From the NCBI GenBank assembly GCA_002728755.1, contig PBVT01000047.1:62001-126000 (forward strand): a stretch of DNA of 64,000 bases. The letters run 5' to 3'. Positions 51,585 to 59,882 of this stretch are shown here, piece after piece (the stretch's first letter is position 1; every line of letters begins with the position of its first letter). The notes below the pieces were generated by a model. The model was not told where the DNA came from. It searched no databases and saw only the letters and a program-made list of their open reading frames with translations. Source of the stretch: Myxococcales bacterium. GTDB lineage: Bacteria > Myxococcota_A > UBA9042 > UBA3505. The translations under genes were made by a program, and so were the position numbers.

Positions 51585-52886
51585 TCACTCGTCAAGAATC
51601 TCCGAGAGACGCTCAATATCCACAGCGATTTCATTTTGGTCAGCTCTACATAAGCGCTCTATCTTTTGAACAGCACTGAGTACCGTTGTGTGGTCACGAC
51701 CACCAAAGCGTTCTCCCAGTGTCGGATAGGATGCCTCCGTCAATGTCTTTGCGAGATACATCGCTACATGGCGGGGTGTCGCTATACTTCGCTTACGTGC
51801 CGTACCCTTCATCTCCTTTACGGAAACACTGTAGTAATTCGCTACGGTTTGAATGATTCGCTCAACCGTCAGCCGATTATTGCCTTCGACCAGAAGATTT
51901 CCCAGAGCGAGACGAACAGACTCCATCGTCAGTTCCGATTTCGTCAGTTCGAGGTAAGCACGAAGTCGAGTCAATGCGCCTTCGAGTTCACGAACATTAC
52001 TCTTAATATGTGTCGCGATCAGCATCGCCACATCCTGCGGAATATCTAGCTGCTGCGCCCGAGCCTTCGTTTGAAGAATCGCAATTCGTGTTTCCAGATC
52101 AGGCTGATCAATATCTACGACAAGACCCCACTGGAAACGACTCTGCAGGCGCTGCTCAAGCTGTGGAATATCACGCGGATAACGATCACAGGCGAGCACG
52201 ATCTGTTTGCGCATACCATAAAGAGCATTAAAGACGTTGAAGAACTCAATCTGACTCTTTTCTTTCCCACCCAGAAACTGGATGTCATCCACTAGGAGCA
52301 CATCGCAGGAGTCCCGGTACATGGTCCGGAAACCATCCGCATTGCGACCATCCGTCAACATCTGAACCACATCATTCACGAATGTTTCACACGTCACATA
52401 CCGAACCCGAGCCTCTGGTTTCCGCTTTTGGATCTCACATCCTATGGCGTGCATCAGATGCGTCTTTCCAAGCCCAACCTTCGCATAGATGAATAAGGGG
52501 TTGTAGGAATCACCAGGGTTGTTGGCAACACCCATCGCCGCTGCATGGGCAAACCGGTTGGAGTCACCCGCAACGAAACTGTCGAATGTATATTTTCTCT
52601 CAAGACCAGATTCGAACGAATCCGCCGGCACACCACGGCCCGACGATTCTTGTAAGAGCTTGAACTCAAGATTGGGCATACTTCCGAGATGTTCACGAAT
52701 CACATCTGAAAGAAAGCCCCCATAATTGTCCTGGAACCAGGATAGATAAAAATCCTCAGGCACAGTCACAATGACATTATCGTTTTCTTCGATCTTACAA
52801 TTCAGTGGTCGGAACCATGTATTAAATGCCTCCGGCCGAACCTGATTTCGTATGTCATCGAGAACCGTTGACCACATATCTGACAT
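51585..52886 (-). CDS. dnaA: Chromosomal replication initiator protein DnaA
   Basis: This 433-residue DnaA initiates replication at oriC. Domain I starts MWSTVLDDIRNQVRPEAFNTWFRPL. The AAA+ domain follows, with FIYAKVGLGKTHLMHAIG (Walker A; the first Gly of the usual GxxGxGKT is Ala here), DVLLVDDIQFLGGKEKSQIEFF (Walker B) and sensor regions. The C-terminal DNA-binding helix-turn-helix carries GGRDHTTVLSAVQKIE. The frame opens at 53081, but ATG 52886 starts the conserved part and has a GGAGGAGG site, so it is used. The gap 52887-53335 upstream holds its promoter region. Confidence 0.95.
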   Translation of the reverse strand: MSDMWSTVLDDIRNQVRPEAFNTWFRPLNCKIEENDNVIVTVPEDFYLSWFQDNYGGFLSDVIREHLGSMPNLEFKLLQESSGRGVPADSFESGLERKYTFDSFVAGDSNRFAHAAAMGVANNPGDSYNPLFIYAKVGLGKTHLMHAIGCEIQKRKPEARVRYVTCETFVNDVVQMLTDGRNADGFRTMYRDSCDVLLVDDIQFLGGKEKSQIEFFNVFNALYGMRKQIVLACDRYPRDIPQLEQRLQSRFQWGLVVDIDQPDLETRIAILQTKARAQQLDIPQDVAMLIATHIKSNVRELEGALTRLRAYLELTKSELTMESVRLALGNLLVEGNNRLTVERIIQTVANYYSVSVKEMKGTARKRSIATPRHVAMYLAKTLTEASYPTLGERFGGRDHTTVLSAVQKIERLCRADQNEIAVDIERLSEILDE

Positions 52887-52968
52887 ACCGTTACGCCTCC
52901 TCCCGGGGTCGGAAATCACACCACAACACTTGACTCGAACTACCCGATCCCGCACGCGCCCCGATAGC

Positions 52969-52984
52969 TCAGATTTGAATCTGA
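52969..52984. promoter_or_regulatory. Palindrome upstream of dnaA, in the 449-nt gap
   Basis: TCAGATT and AATCTGA face each other across TG, a 16-base inverted repeat centred about 90 nt before the dnaA start. It may be a regulator binding site in the dnaA promoter region. The rest of the gap (52887-53335) shows no gene. A second imperfect repeat, ACGGTA/TACCGT at 53196-53221, also occurs. No DnaA-box sequence is evident here. Confidence 0.3.
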
Positions 52985-53286
52985 CAATGCCCGTGATTGG
53001 ACAAATTTGCAAGCGCAATTTCGGCCCAATCATGACCACTTCCGGGTGTTCGTAGCGCGGAGTCTGGGGGGATGTCAACACGAGGTCACTCAGGCTCGAC
53101 CAGAGACATGCCTCCGTCCAATTCCCCTAGATCATCAAGGGCTTAGAAGATTGATCGAAAAACAAATTCTCAACAAAAAAAATTCCACTCTAATTACGGT
53201 AGGTTACAGGCAGATTACCGTCATGTGTCATCCTCTACTGGCATCAAGGATGAAAATTATAGTTCGATCGATCGGTAGTGCCTGCC

Positions 53287-53316
53287 AAAAAACACCGAAT
53301 CCAAAAGAGAGTTCGG
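53287..53316 (-). terminator. Weak terminator after the beta-barrel gene
   Basis: On the minus strand CCGAA pairs with TTCGG across a 12-base loop and is followed by a TGTTTTTT run. The stem is only five pairs, so it is a modest candidate for ending transcription of the barrel gene 20 nt upstream. Confidence 0.4.
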
Positions 53317-53335
53317 AGTTATCTGGAGAAGTACT

Positions 53336-54601
53336 CTACCAGACGTATCGAAGAGACGCGTCCAATGCCCACGGCGTACGTTGGCCTGTCATGACATATG
53401 GTCCGTCGGTGAAGAAGCTCGGATCGATATTCACGTCGACTGTCCAGTCACCCATATTTATACCGAATCCAGTCGTGAACCGAATCTCGGAAACCGTATT
53501 GGACTGGCCCGTATTTGCGCTAGCAAAACTCGCCTGTTGGGTGTCGAAGACAATCCCATCCGTAGAAGTCTTATTGATCAAATTTAATTGTACGGCACCC
53601 AGGCGCCAGTCCAACCACTTCATAACCCGCGCATCAATCGCCATACTGAAATATGGTAATGCAATAGAGGTGTTCGTTGTGCTGGTCACGTTATCAACGA
53701 TCTGCTCATGAACGATGTTCGTCTGGTAGCGTAGACCAAACCCAGGATATACAAAGACATCGCGGACAGGCTCAATCTTCAAGTCGGCCCCAACATCTGC
53801 GGAAAAGAAATACCCCTCGTATTTTCTTTCCACTGGACCATCCGTCGGGTTCAGTACGGACAAGCTCTCGGACACATAATATATAGCGGAATACGGGATC
53901 AGCGTTACCCCTGGTGCAGCAGGGATAAAGGCTCGGGCACGGAAATCAATTCCCGTATGACCCGTACCTTCTAGATCGGCTTCCCCCTGTGGCTCGGATG
54001 TCAGGAAGCCCATCTGAAATCCAAGGGCCGTATCCAAGACTACGGAACCAAGCTGCAAACTTCCGCCAAGATCCAATTTAAGGGACATCGGACCCCACGC
54101 ACTTTTGCTTAGTCCATAATCAACCGTCGTACGCTCGCGAAAGATCCGAATCATGGTCCCTAATTTTAGATCGCCAAGACGATACCCCAGACCAAATGCA
54201 CCAAAGAAGTTCGCTTGTTCATGGAGCTCACTGTCAAAGGAGCCTTCCGCAGCCACGTCCTGAATCGGTGCTTTTTCAGCAATCCCCAACCCTCCATAAC
54301 GGAAGCTCTGCAGATTGCCACCATACATGGCAATTACGATGTTCGGGTTCAGGGTATAGTGAAAACCAAACTCTCCCTGGGCGACTCCAGAGGTCGACGA
54401 AAATCGATTCATCAGCCCCAGGTTTCCATGATCGATCAGGGTGGATGGAAACAGTAAGACGTCCGTTTCATCCTCCACCGTAAGAAACTTGCTATCGCCA
54501 CCCATCGAATTCAAACGGCTGTCCGTAGCGAACGCCATCTGACAAAAGCATAGGGTCAACACTACGGTCAGAAGCGTTACCAATTGTTGTCTTGAAACCA
54601 T
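53336..54601 (-). CDS. Predicted outer-membrane beta-barrel protein
   Basis: This 421-residue exported protein has a signal peptide (LLTVVLTLCFCQMAFA) and a series of amphipathic strands (SLKLDLGGSLQLGSVVLDTA, FYSAIYYVSES-like segments). It ends in Trp (SLRYVW), which fits a BAM-inserted barrel. ADVGADLKIEPVRDVFVYPGF is a typical barrel hairpin. The early segment TDSRLNSMGGDSKFLTVEDE looks like a PorV/UPF0164-type plug. No specific family is recognised. It lies between dnaA and the BMC-vertex operon, which is read divergently from it. Confidence 0.78.
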   Translation of the reverse strand: MVSRQQLVTLLTVVLTLCFCQMAFATDSRLNSMGGDSKFLTVEDETDVLLFPSTLIDHGNLGLMNRFSSTSGVAQGEFGFHYTLNPNIVIAMYGGNLQSFRYGGLGIAEKAPIQDVAAEGSFDSELHEQANFFGAFGLGYRLGDLKLGTMIRIFRERTTVDYGLSKSAWGPMSLKLDLGGSLQLGSVVLDTALGFQMGFLTSEPQGEADLEGTGHTGIDFRARAFIPAAPGVTLIPYSAIYYVSESLSVLNPTDGPVERKYEGYFFSADVGADLKIEPVRDVFVYPGFGLRYQTNIVHEQIVDNVTSTTNTSIALPYFSMAIDARVMKWLDWRLGAVQLNLINKTSTDGIVFDTQQASFASANTGQSNTVSEIRFTTGFGINMGDWTVDVNIDPSFFTDGPYVMTGQRTPWALDASLRYVW

Positions 54602-54809
54602 ACCGTCCTCCCAGTGGCGGGCATTACGAATCTATCTTTCCGATAAATTCGCATAAATTTCGGCTAACATAGAGCCCCTGTTCGGTCAAATCCGATGCCA
54701 TGTTCTGACTGGCAGATCCGGTCCATGGCAGGGTGACCATACCACATGTTTTTCGAGTCACCGCCAAAGCCGTTGCTCTGACAGGGAACCAGTGCTAGCC
54801 TTCTGCATC

Positions 54810-55097
54810 ATGGATCTCGCGCGCGTCATAGGTACTCTAGTGGCCACCCAGAAAGTGGAAGGCCTCGAAGGAGTACGCTTTCTGGTTATTCAACCCATTC
54901 AGCCCGACGGCTCGGATGTTGGTGAACCGGTCATCGCGGCCGACGCCATACAATCCGCTGGACCAGGGACTATCGTCTGGTTCACATCAAGTAGAGAGGC
55001 GGCCATCGCACTGCCGGAACCCTTTGTTCCAGTGGATGCAGCCATCGTTGGTATCGTAGATCAAATCAACGATAGCGGAGAGGAGTCCCGACCATGA
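54810..55097 (+). CDS. BMC vertex protein, EutN/CcmL family (first)
   Basis: This ~95-residue pentameric vertex protein is of the kind that caps bacterial microcompartments. The start DLARVIGTLVATQKV and the PIQPDGSDVGEPVIAADAI core with AAIVGIVDQIN at the end are EutN/CcmL-like. Residues before ATG 54810 could be added from an upstream GTG (54792, with AGGGA nearby), but the family normally starts at the ARVxGxVVAT phrase. Its last four bases overlap the next vertex gene. No shell hexamer (BMC-H or BMC-T) gene is seen in the window, so these vertices are orphans here or serve shell genes located elsewhere. Confidence 0.88.
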   Translation: MDLARVIGTLVATQKVEGLEGVRFLVIQPIQPDGSDVGEPVIAADAIQSAGPGTIVWFTSSREAAIALPEPFVPVDAAIVGIVDQINDSGEESRP

Positions 55098-55369
55098 TCC
55101 TGGGACGAGTAACCGGTAATGTGGTGGGAACCATCAAACACCCTTCCTTCAACGAATACGCACTTTTGATCGTACAACCGATCAATGCGGATGGAAGTCC
55201 GAAAGGAAACAAGATGCTTGCGGTCGATCATGCCCAGGCGGGCCCGGGCGATCGTGTGCTTATTCTTGGAGAAGGTAGCGGCATCCGCCAAATTCTGGGT
55301 GATTCCAAATCACCTATACGTATGTTGATCGTGGGTGTCGTTGATGCCGTAGAAAGCGTTCTGGAATAG
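55094..55369 (+). CDS. BMC vertex protein, EutN/CcmL family (second)
   Basis: This 91-residue paralogue of the preceding vertex protein has MILGRVTGNVVGTIKHPSF at the start, the LLIVQPINADGS strand, GPGDRVLILGEGSGIRQILG, which is the family's glycine-rich G-E-G-S loop, and IVGVVDAVE at the end. Two different vertex types per compartment are common. The ATG overlaps the preceding stop. The aldolase gene begins six nt after its stop. Confidence 0.93.
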   Translation: MILGRVTGNVVGTIKHPSFNEYALLIVQPINADGSPKGNKMLAVDHAQAGPGDRVLILGEGSGIRQILGDSKSPIRMLIVGVVDAVESVLE

Positions 55370-55375
55370 CATCCG

Positions 55376-56053
55376 ATGGATACCACTATCCCCGAAATTC
55401 GCCGAAACATCGTTGATCTCTGCCGAGACTTACACCGCCGTAATTGGGTAGCCAACCATGATGGAAATATCTCGGTTCGCCTCCCCGGCAACAAGATCTT
55501 AATCACTCCTACCGCTATGAGTAAGGGCGACGTGAGGGAGATCGATCTCGTCGAGATCGGCCTGAATGGAAAACGTCTCTCGGGTTCGCGTCGTCCGCCC
55601 AGCGAAATGCGTTTACACCTTATTATTTATAAGAACCGTCCCGATGTGCAGTCGGTAGTACACGCGCACCCACCTGCCAGCGTTGCCCATGCGGTGACAG
55701 GCATGGAGATCCCAACAACCATGATGGCTGAACCGATTGTAAGTATTGGCGATCGGATTCCCCTTGTCCCCTTCGCACCACCCGGATCGGCCGATCTACA
55801 CCAGTCCCTCGCCGACACAATAATGACCGCCAATTGTCTCCTTCTCGAACAACATGGGCCGATCGCAGCGGGAGATGATCTTGAACAGGCTCGTCTACGG
55901 TTTGAGCTCATAGAACATCTCGCGAATATTCATCTAAAGGCGCTACAGCTCGGTAGTATCGGACGAATCCCTGAACCGGTTATGCGAGACCTGTTGAAAA
56001 AACATCATGCTGCAGGTCTGGGTGCACCCGGCCTGGGTATCAAAGATACTTGA
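55376..56053 (+). CDS. Class II aldolase/adducin family protein (fuculose-phosphate aldolase-like)
   Basis: This 225-residue zinc aldolase resembles L-fuculose-1-phosphate and related aldolases. HDGNISVRLPGNKILITPTAMSKGD is the substrate/phosphate-binding start, SEMRLHLIIYK carries the catalytic Glu, VVHAHPPASVAHA gives two His ligands (HAHP), and LLLEQHGPIAAG provides the third His. In some microcompartment loci a class II aldolase is an encapsulated enzyme for fucose or rhamnose breakdown, and the two vertex genes just upstream fit that. The lactaldehyde-forming reaction is inferred. No aldehyde dehydrogenase or kinase for the pathway is in the window. Confidence 0.88.
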   Translation: MDTTIPEIRRNIVDLCRDLHRRNWVANHDGNISVRLPGNKILITPTAMSKGDVREIDLVEIGLNGKRLSGSRRPPSEMRLHLIIYKNRPDVQSVVHAHPPASVAHAVTGMEIPTTMMAEPIVSIGDRIPLVPFAPPGSADLHQSLADTIMTANCLLLEQHGPIAAGDDLEQARLRFELIEHLANIHLKALQLGSIGRIPEPVMRDLLKKHHAAGLGAPGLGIKDT

Positions 56054-56068
56054 TACTAGAGATCTCCA

Positions 56069-57742
56069 ATGCGTTGGTCGTTAACCACGAAGATATCTCT
56101 CGCTTTCCTGCTCGCGATCTTAATGTTCATGATCTCGAGTTTCATTACGATCCAACGCGTTCGAACCTCAGTAGACGAATCTAACGTACGTTCCCAGCTG
56201 GCGAGTTTGTCGGAACGAACAATCTCATTGGAAGAAAAAACCAGTCGGAACGCACGCTATATATATAATTTGCGAAACCGCCCTTTGCGCCGAATCCGTC
56301 CAACCATAAAAAAGATGACGGAAAATCCGGTGGATGCCCTCGTGCCGCAGCTTCGAGCCGAACTTCTTGACGTGCTTGCCTACGATGCGTTCCCCGACTC
56401 CGTGCGAAAAAGTGCCGACGAAATCATTCGGCTTCTTGACGATATCTCCGATGGCTACTCTATGGCCGATGCTCTCTCGGAAGGCCCGGCCAATGCCAAA
56501 GGTAAATGGCTACCCCTGGGAGGTTCTTTAACGAATGCGGACCTCTATCCCCAATTGGTAGATACCCTTCTAAACGAAGAGACTCCCCCCGGTGAAGACC
56601 ACGCATTTTTCATTCGAAATGTGCTCTATCACCAATACAGACACTATGTTGGTCGGTGTGTAACTGCGCGAACAAAAGCCACATCTCCGTGTTGTGGTCC
56701 GAGCGCAGACGACGCCGAACAATGTTGCCGCCTACGCTGTCTTCGTACATCGATGGATCGACTCGTGGATGATGTAGAACAGGCTCTTAAGGCCAACACA
56801 CGTGACGTCTTTAAGATTACTCTAGGACTGCACTCGTTGGCTCTGATCGTCGGAATCATCCTATTCCTGGTAGTACTCCTTGGCTTACGCCCAGTAAACC
56901 AACTCATCGCGGGTGTACGGCAAATGGCCAGAGGAGATCTAACGGCGGAGATCAAGGTTCGGAGCAAGGATGAAATTGGCCAAATCGGCGAAGAGTTCAA
57001 CGAAATGGCGAAGGCGTTACGACAACAACGCCAGGCATTGGTTCGAGCCGAGAGGCTTGCGGCCGTCGGTCGAATGGCAGCCAATGTGGCACATGAAGTC
57101 CGCAATCCACTCAACGCAATTGCCTTGAATGTGGAACTCATCGAGGATGCCATTCAAAATAACGAATCGGAGCAGATGGAGGCCTTATTGGCAGCCGTCC
57201 GAGGTGAAGTCGAACGACTTACTGAAGTCACGGAAGCCTATCTCCGATTCGCTGCAATGCCGCAACCGCAGCCAGAACCTGTGGACCTGGCAAGTATCTG
57301 CCGAGACCTGGTTTCCTTCCAGAGTGAAGAAGCCCGACAGTTGGGAATTGCCATCATGGTAGAGACCCCCACACCGCTCCCCGCCATGGCAGACCCCGAT
57401 CAGATTCGACAAGCCCTACTCAACCTTCTGAAAAATGCCATCGACGCCTCAAGCGATGGGGGACATATCACAGTGCAGGGCCGAGCAGAGGGAGGGATGG
57501 CGAAGATCTCTGTAGAGGACGACGGCCCCGGAATCGACCCCAAATATGTCGACCAGATTTTCGAACCATTCTACTCCAGTAAAAAACATGGGACGGGGCT
57601 CGGACTAGCTCTGGCACGTCGGGTATCGGAAACCCATCGTGGAGACCTCGAATATGTACCGCCTCCCCCCGGACGCACGGGAGCAAAGTTCGTAATGTCT
57701 CTCCCTCTTGATACGGACGACAAGGACGAAAGCCGGCGATGA
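56069..57742 (+). CDS. Sensor histidine kinase with Cys-rich periplasmic domain
   Basis: This 557-residue membrane sensor kinase has two transmembrane segments (about 10-28 and 250-272) enclosing a ~220-residue periplasmic sensor. Near its C-terminal end the sensor has Cys197, Cys208-209, Cys219-220 and Cys224, a cluster fit for metal or redox sensing. HAMP (about 273-325), the DHp helix with AHEVRNPLN (His342), and the ATPase lid with NLLKNAIDAS, DDGPGI, FEPFYSSK and GTGLGLALARR are all present, so it should be active. No response regulator is adjacent, so it is an orphan kinase. It lies in an operon with vertex and aldolase genes, 15 nt after the aldolase. Confidence 0.93.
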   Translation: MRWSLTTKISLAFLLAILMFMISSFITIQRVRTSVDESNVRSQLASLSERTISLEEKTSRNARYIYNLRNRPLRRIRPTIKKMTENPVDALVPQLRAELLDVLAYDAFPDSVRKSADEIIRLLDDISDGYSMADALSEGPANAKGKWLPLGGSLTNADLYPQLVDTLLNEETPPGEDHAFFIRNVLYHQYRHYVGRCVTARTKATSPCCGPSADDAEQCCRLRCLRTSMDRLVDDVEQALKANTRDVFKITLGLHSLALIVGIILFLVVLLGLRPVNQLIAGVRQMARGDLTAEIKVRSKDEIGQIGEEFNEMAKALRQQRQALVRAERLAAVGRMAANVAHEVRNPLNAIALNVELIEDAIQNNESEQMEALLAAVRGEVERLTEVTEAYLRFAAMPQPQPEPVDLASICRDLVSFQSEEARQLGIAIMVETPTPLPAMADPDQIRQALLNLLKNAIDASSDGGHITVQGRAEGGMAKISVEDDGPGIDPKYVDQIFEPFYSSKKHGTGLGLALARRVSETHRGDLEYVPPPPGRTGAKFVMSLPLDTDDKDESRR

Positions 57743-58431
57743 GTGAGCCGAACACAAGCCGGACGGGGACGATACGTGTAGCAAGCTATAATATTCGGCT
57801 TGGCCTGGAACAAGGACTGCCAGCTGTGTCTCAAACCCTCCTCGACATGAATGCAGATATTGTGGCCCTGCAGGAGGTCGGTAGCTCGTGGCATATGGGG
57901 CCAGACGGTGCACTCGCTAAAAGATTGGCTCAATCCGCGGGATACCATCACTCCATCTTCGCGGGAGCCCTATTTCAGGATGGCGGTTCGTACGGCATTG
58001 CGCTTTTGGCGCGAAGCCCGATGGTTGCCTACACAAAGGTCTGGCACCCTGTCCGAGACGATGAACAGAGGGTTCTACTCAAGGTTCGATTGGGCCCACC
58101 ATTAAACCTGACCGTATGGAACACCCACCTATCCATCCGAGAATGGGACCGAACAAAACAACTCGAGTCGATTTCGAAACAAGTCGCAGCGGACGCCCCA
58201 GATGTTCTTGTTGGGGATTTCAACCTGGAACCAGAAGAAACCTTGATGGCTTCTATTCCTTTACGGAACGCGTGGTTGGATAAACCGACAGATACTTATC
58301 CGACCAAGTCCCCCGAACAATGTCTCGACTCCATATTTATTGGAAATGCGTTTTCCATACGCACCGCCTGTAGAGCGATTCCAAGCCATGCCAGCGATCA
58401 TCTACCAATCATGGCGGAAATTCAGCGTTAG
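57739..58431 (+). CDS. Endonuclease/exonuclease/phosphatase family protein
   Basis: This 230-residue protein has the EEP fold. RVASYNIRLGLEQG at the start holds the Asn, DIVALQEVGS the metal-binding Glu, NLTVWNTHLS and VLVGDFNLEPEE the Asp/Asn pair, and SHASDHLPIMAEI the catalytic SDHxP ending. This family includes nucleases, inositol phosphatases and sphingomyelinases, and the substrate is not clear here. It has no signal peptide. It overlaps the sensor kinase gene by four bases and closes the operon. Confidence 0.9.
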   Translation: MSEPNTSRTGTIRVASYNIRLGLEQGLPAVSQTLLDMNADIVALQEVGSSWHMGPDGALAKRLAQSAGYHHSIFAGALFQDGGSYGIALLARSPMVAYTKVWHPVRDDEQRVLLKVRLGPPLNLTVWNTHLSIREWDRTKQLESISKQVAADAPDVLVGDFNLEPEETLMASIPLRNAWLDKPTDTYPTKSPEQCLDSIFIGNAFSIRTACRAIPSHASDHLPIMAEIQR

Positions 58432-58471
58432 TCACAGCTCGTAAACGCTGCCCTGTTCTGGAACATACGCT

Positions 58472-58550
58472 TTCTCCACAACATGTGGGTAACATTGTGG
58501 AAAAGGTAAGGAAACTAGTGTAGGTGTTCCTCGCCTAGAATTATTATTTA
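58472..58550. other. DnaA-box-like cluster and AT-rich patch in a 439-nt gap
   Basis: Three DnaA-box-like nonamers lie within 33 bases: TTCTCCACA (58472-58480), TTACCCACA on the minus strand (58484-58492) and TTTTCCACA on the minus strand (58496-58504). Each has one mismatch to TTATNCACA. The first and third are inverted to each other. An AT-rich patch, TTATTATTTA, lies at 58541-58550. This could be an origin-type site or a DnaA-regulated spot, but dnaA is ~5.6 kb away. The rest of 58432-58870 shows no gene. Confidence 0.3.
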
Positions 58551-58870
58551 CCCGAGAAATAAGGGGGATCTGCGTTTCCGAGTTGAAAGTTCATTGTGGT
58601 AGAAATCAGTCCAATGTACTCACGCAGATCTTTTGTTTGCTCATTTTCCGCAGAGCCAAATTCTAAAGCGTTTCAAACAAAATCCCCATCGTGAATCCAC
58701 CGTAACGCCAACACTGGATCGGAGCCAACACATGCTATTTGTAAAAATACGTTGTACACCTCTTCATGGAGGGACTGGCGAAACAAGGGGATTTTGATAA
58801 CGTAGCAATGGGAATCAACCACGCACTGCGATCGTTTTGACCTGTGTATTTTTCCGACGGGAGTTCTACC

Positions 58871-59575
58871 ATGAGCCGAAAAGCCTTTCTCGTACTGGCT
58901 CTTTTCCTATTTTCCTCAACACCGCTCTTCGCCCAGAGTGGCGTCAAAGTGTTTATGAATGGAAAAGAAGTGACGGGGGCACGTAACCTCAAGCTAAAAG
59001 ATGTGATGGTCCATTTTGATCAGCGTGGAAACCTCCATATCAATGCGCCCAAATACAATATCAACGTGAAATATCTGAAGGGTGTAAAGGTGCCCGTGAA
59101 ACCAGCGCCGCAACCTGTTACGCCTCCAACTCCAGCTGTAGCTCCCGCCGTCGTGCCGGTCCCTGCAGCACCGGCTGTCGCGGCAACTCCGAGGGTTGCA
59201 CCTCAGAAACGATATTACGTCGCAGCGAAAGGACAGGATGCATCGATACTTGGATGTCAGATCTCCGTCTGGTTTGGGGGGGTTGAGGTTTCTAAATTCA
59301 ATGGCTTAGAAGCCACTCCTTTCGCCGAGATAACCGATAAGCTCTCTGCAGAGCAGACCCAGCTTTCGCTTCGTTGTCGACGCCCTCCGGGAGCTGTACC
59401 GAACTCAGAAGAGATTGATCCCAAGAAACGACGCGATGCCTTCTTTGAGGTTGAGGTCGGTTACGGCACCCTGGATGGAACACATGTTACCTTTGAAAAG
59501 GTTCTTGGAACCATCCGTTGCACCGACCGGACCGGTGGTTTTGCCGAAAAACAACATGTTGTAGTGGTGGAGTAG
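58871..59575 (+). CDS. Exported protein of unknown function
   Basis: This ~234-residue exported protein starts at ATG 58871 with a GGAG site. The frame opens at 58844, but this start begins the signal peptide (LVLALFLFSSTPLFAQ). The mature protein has a short beta domain (VKVFMNGKEVTGARNLKLKD), a Pro/Ala/Val-rich linker (about 85-125), then a C-terminal beta-rich domain with Cys residues (LGCQISVWFGG, LSLRCRRPPG, GTIRCTDRTGG). The linker suggests it crosses peptidoglycan or connects envelope parts. No family is recognised. Confidence 0.8.
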   Translation: MSRKAFLVLALFLFSSTPLFAQSGVKVFMNGKEVTGARNLKLKDVMVHFDQRGNLHINAPKYNINVKYLKGVKVPVKPAPQPVTPPTPAVAPAVVPVPAAPAVAATPRVAPQKRYYVAAKGQDASILGCQISVWFGGVEVSKFNGLEATPFAEITDKLSAEQTQLSLRCRRPPGAVPNSEEIDPKKRRDAFFEVEVGYGTLDGTHVTFEKVLGTIRCTDRTGGFAEKQHVVVVE

Positions 59576-59578
59576 AAC

Positions 59579-59869
59579 ATGACTTCCTGGCACGTGCGAA
59601 TGACCGAATTCCCACCGGGTTCTGTAGAGGATTTCTACCGGATCTGGCGTAAACACGCCCATATGGAACACCGGGATGAATATCTTATCAGCCAACTCAA
59701 GCAGTTTAGTGCAGACCTGCAACGCCCGAAACATCAGGTCGTAGATACCCCCCGTATCGAATCACTAATTATCGCACGGTATTCGCATAAAGAACATGCC
59801 GAACGTGCACAGAAAGAGTTGGTTAATCTGGGAGCCACAGCGTCCGTGGAATCTGTAGATACGGAGTAA
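59579..59869 (+). CDS. Small hypothetical protein
   Basis: This is a 96-residue protein with no signal peptide. WHVRMTEFPPGSVEDFYRIW, HRDEYLISQLKQF and a C-terminal RYSHKEHAERAQKELVNLGA suggest an alpha/beta fold like a small ferredoxin-type domain. It lies three bases after the exported protein and 13 before the next lipoprotein gene, so it is probably co-transcribed with them. No family is recognised. Confidence 0.7.
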   Translation: MTSWHVRMTEFPPGSVEDFYRIWRKHAHMEHRDEYLISQLKQFSADLQRPKHQVVDTPRIESLIIARYSHKEHAERAQKELVNLGATASVESVDTE

Positions 59870-59882
59870 CACCGACTCGAAG

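Noticed and set aside
52887-53081. Longer DnaA start at 53081
   Set aside because: The extra residues are not DnaA-like, and ATG 52886 has a strong GGAGG site.
54810-56053. A complete bacterial microcompartment operon
   Set aside because: Only vertex proteins and an aldolase are present. No shell hexamer or trimer genes are seen in the window.
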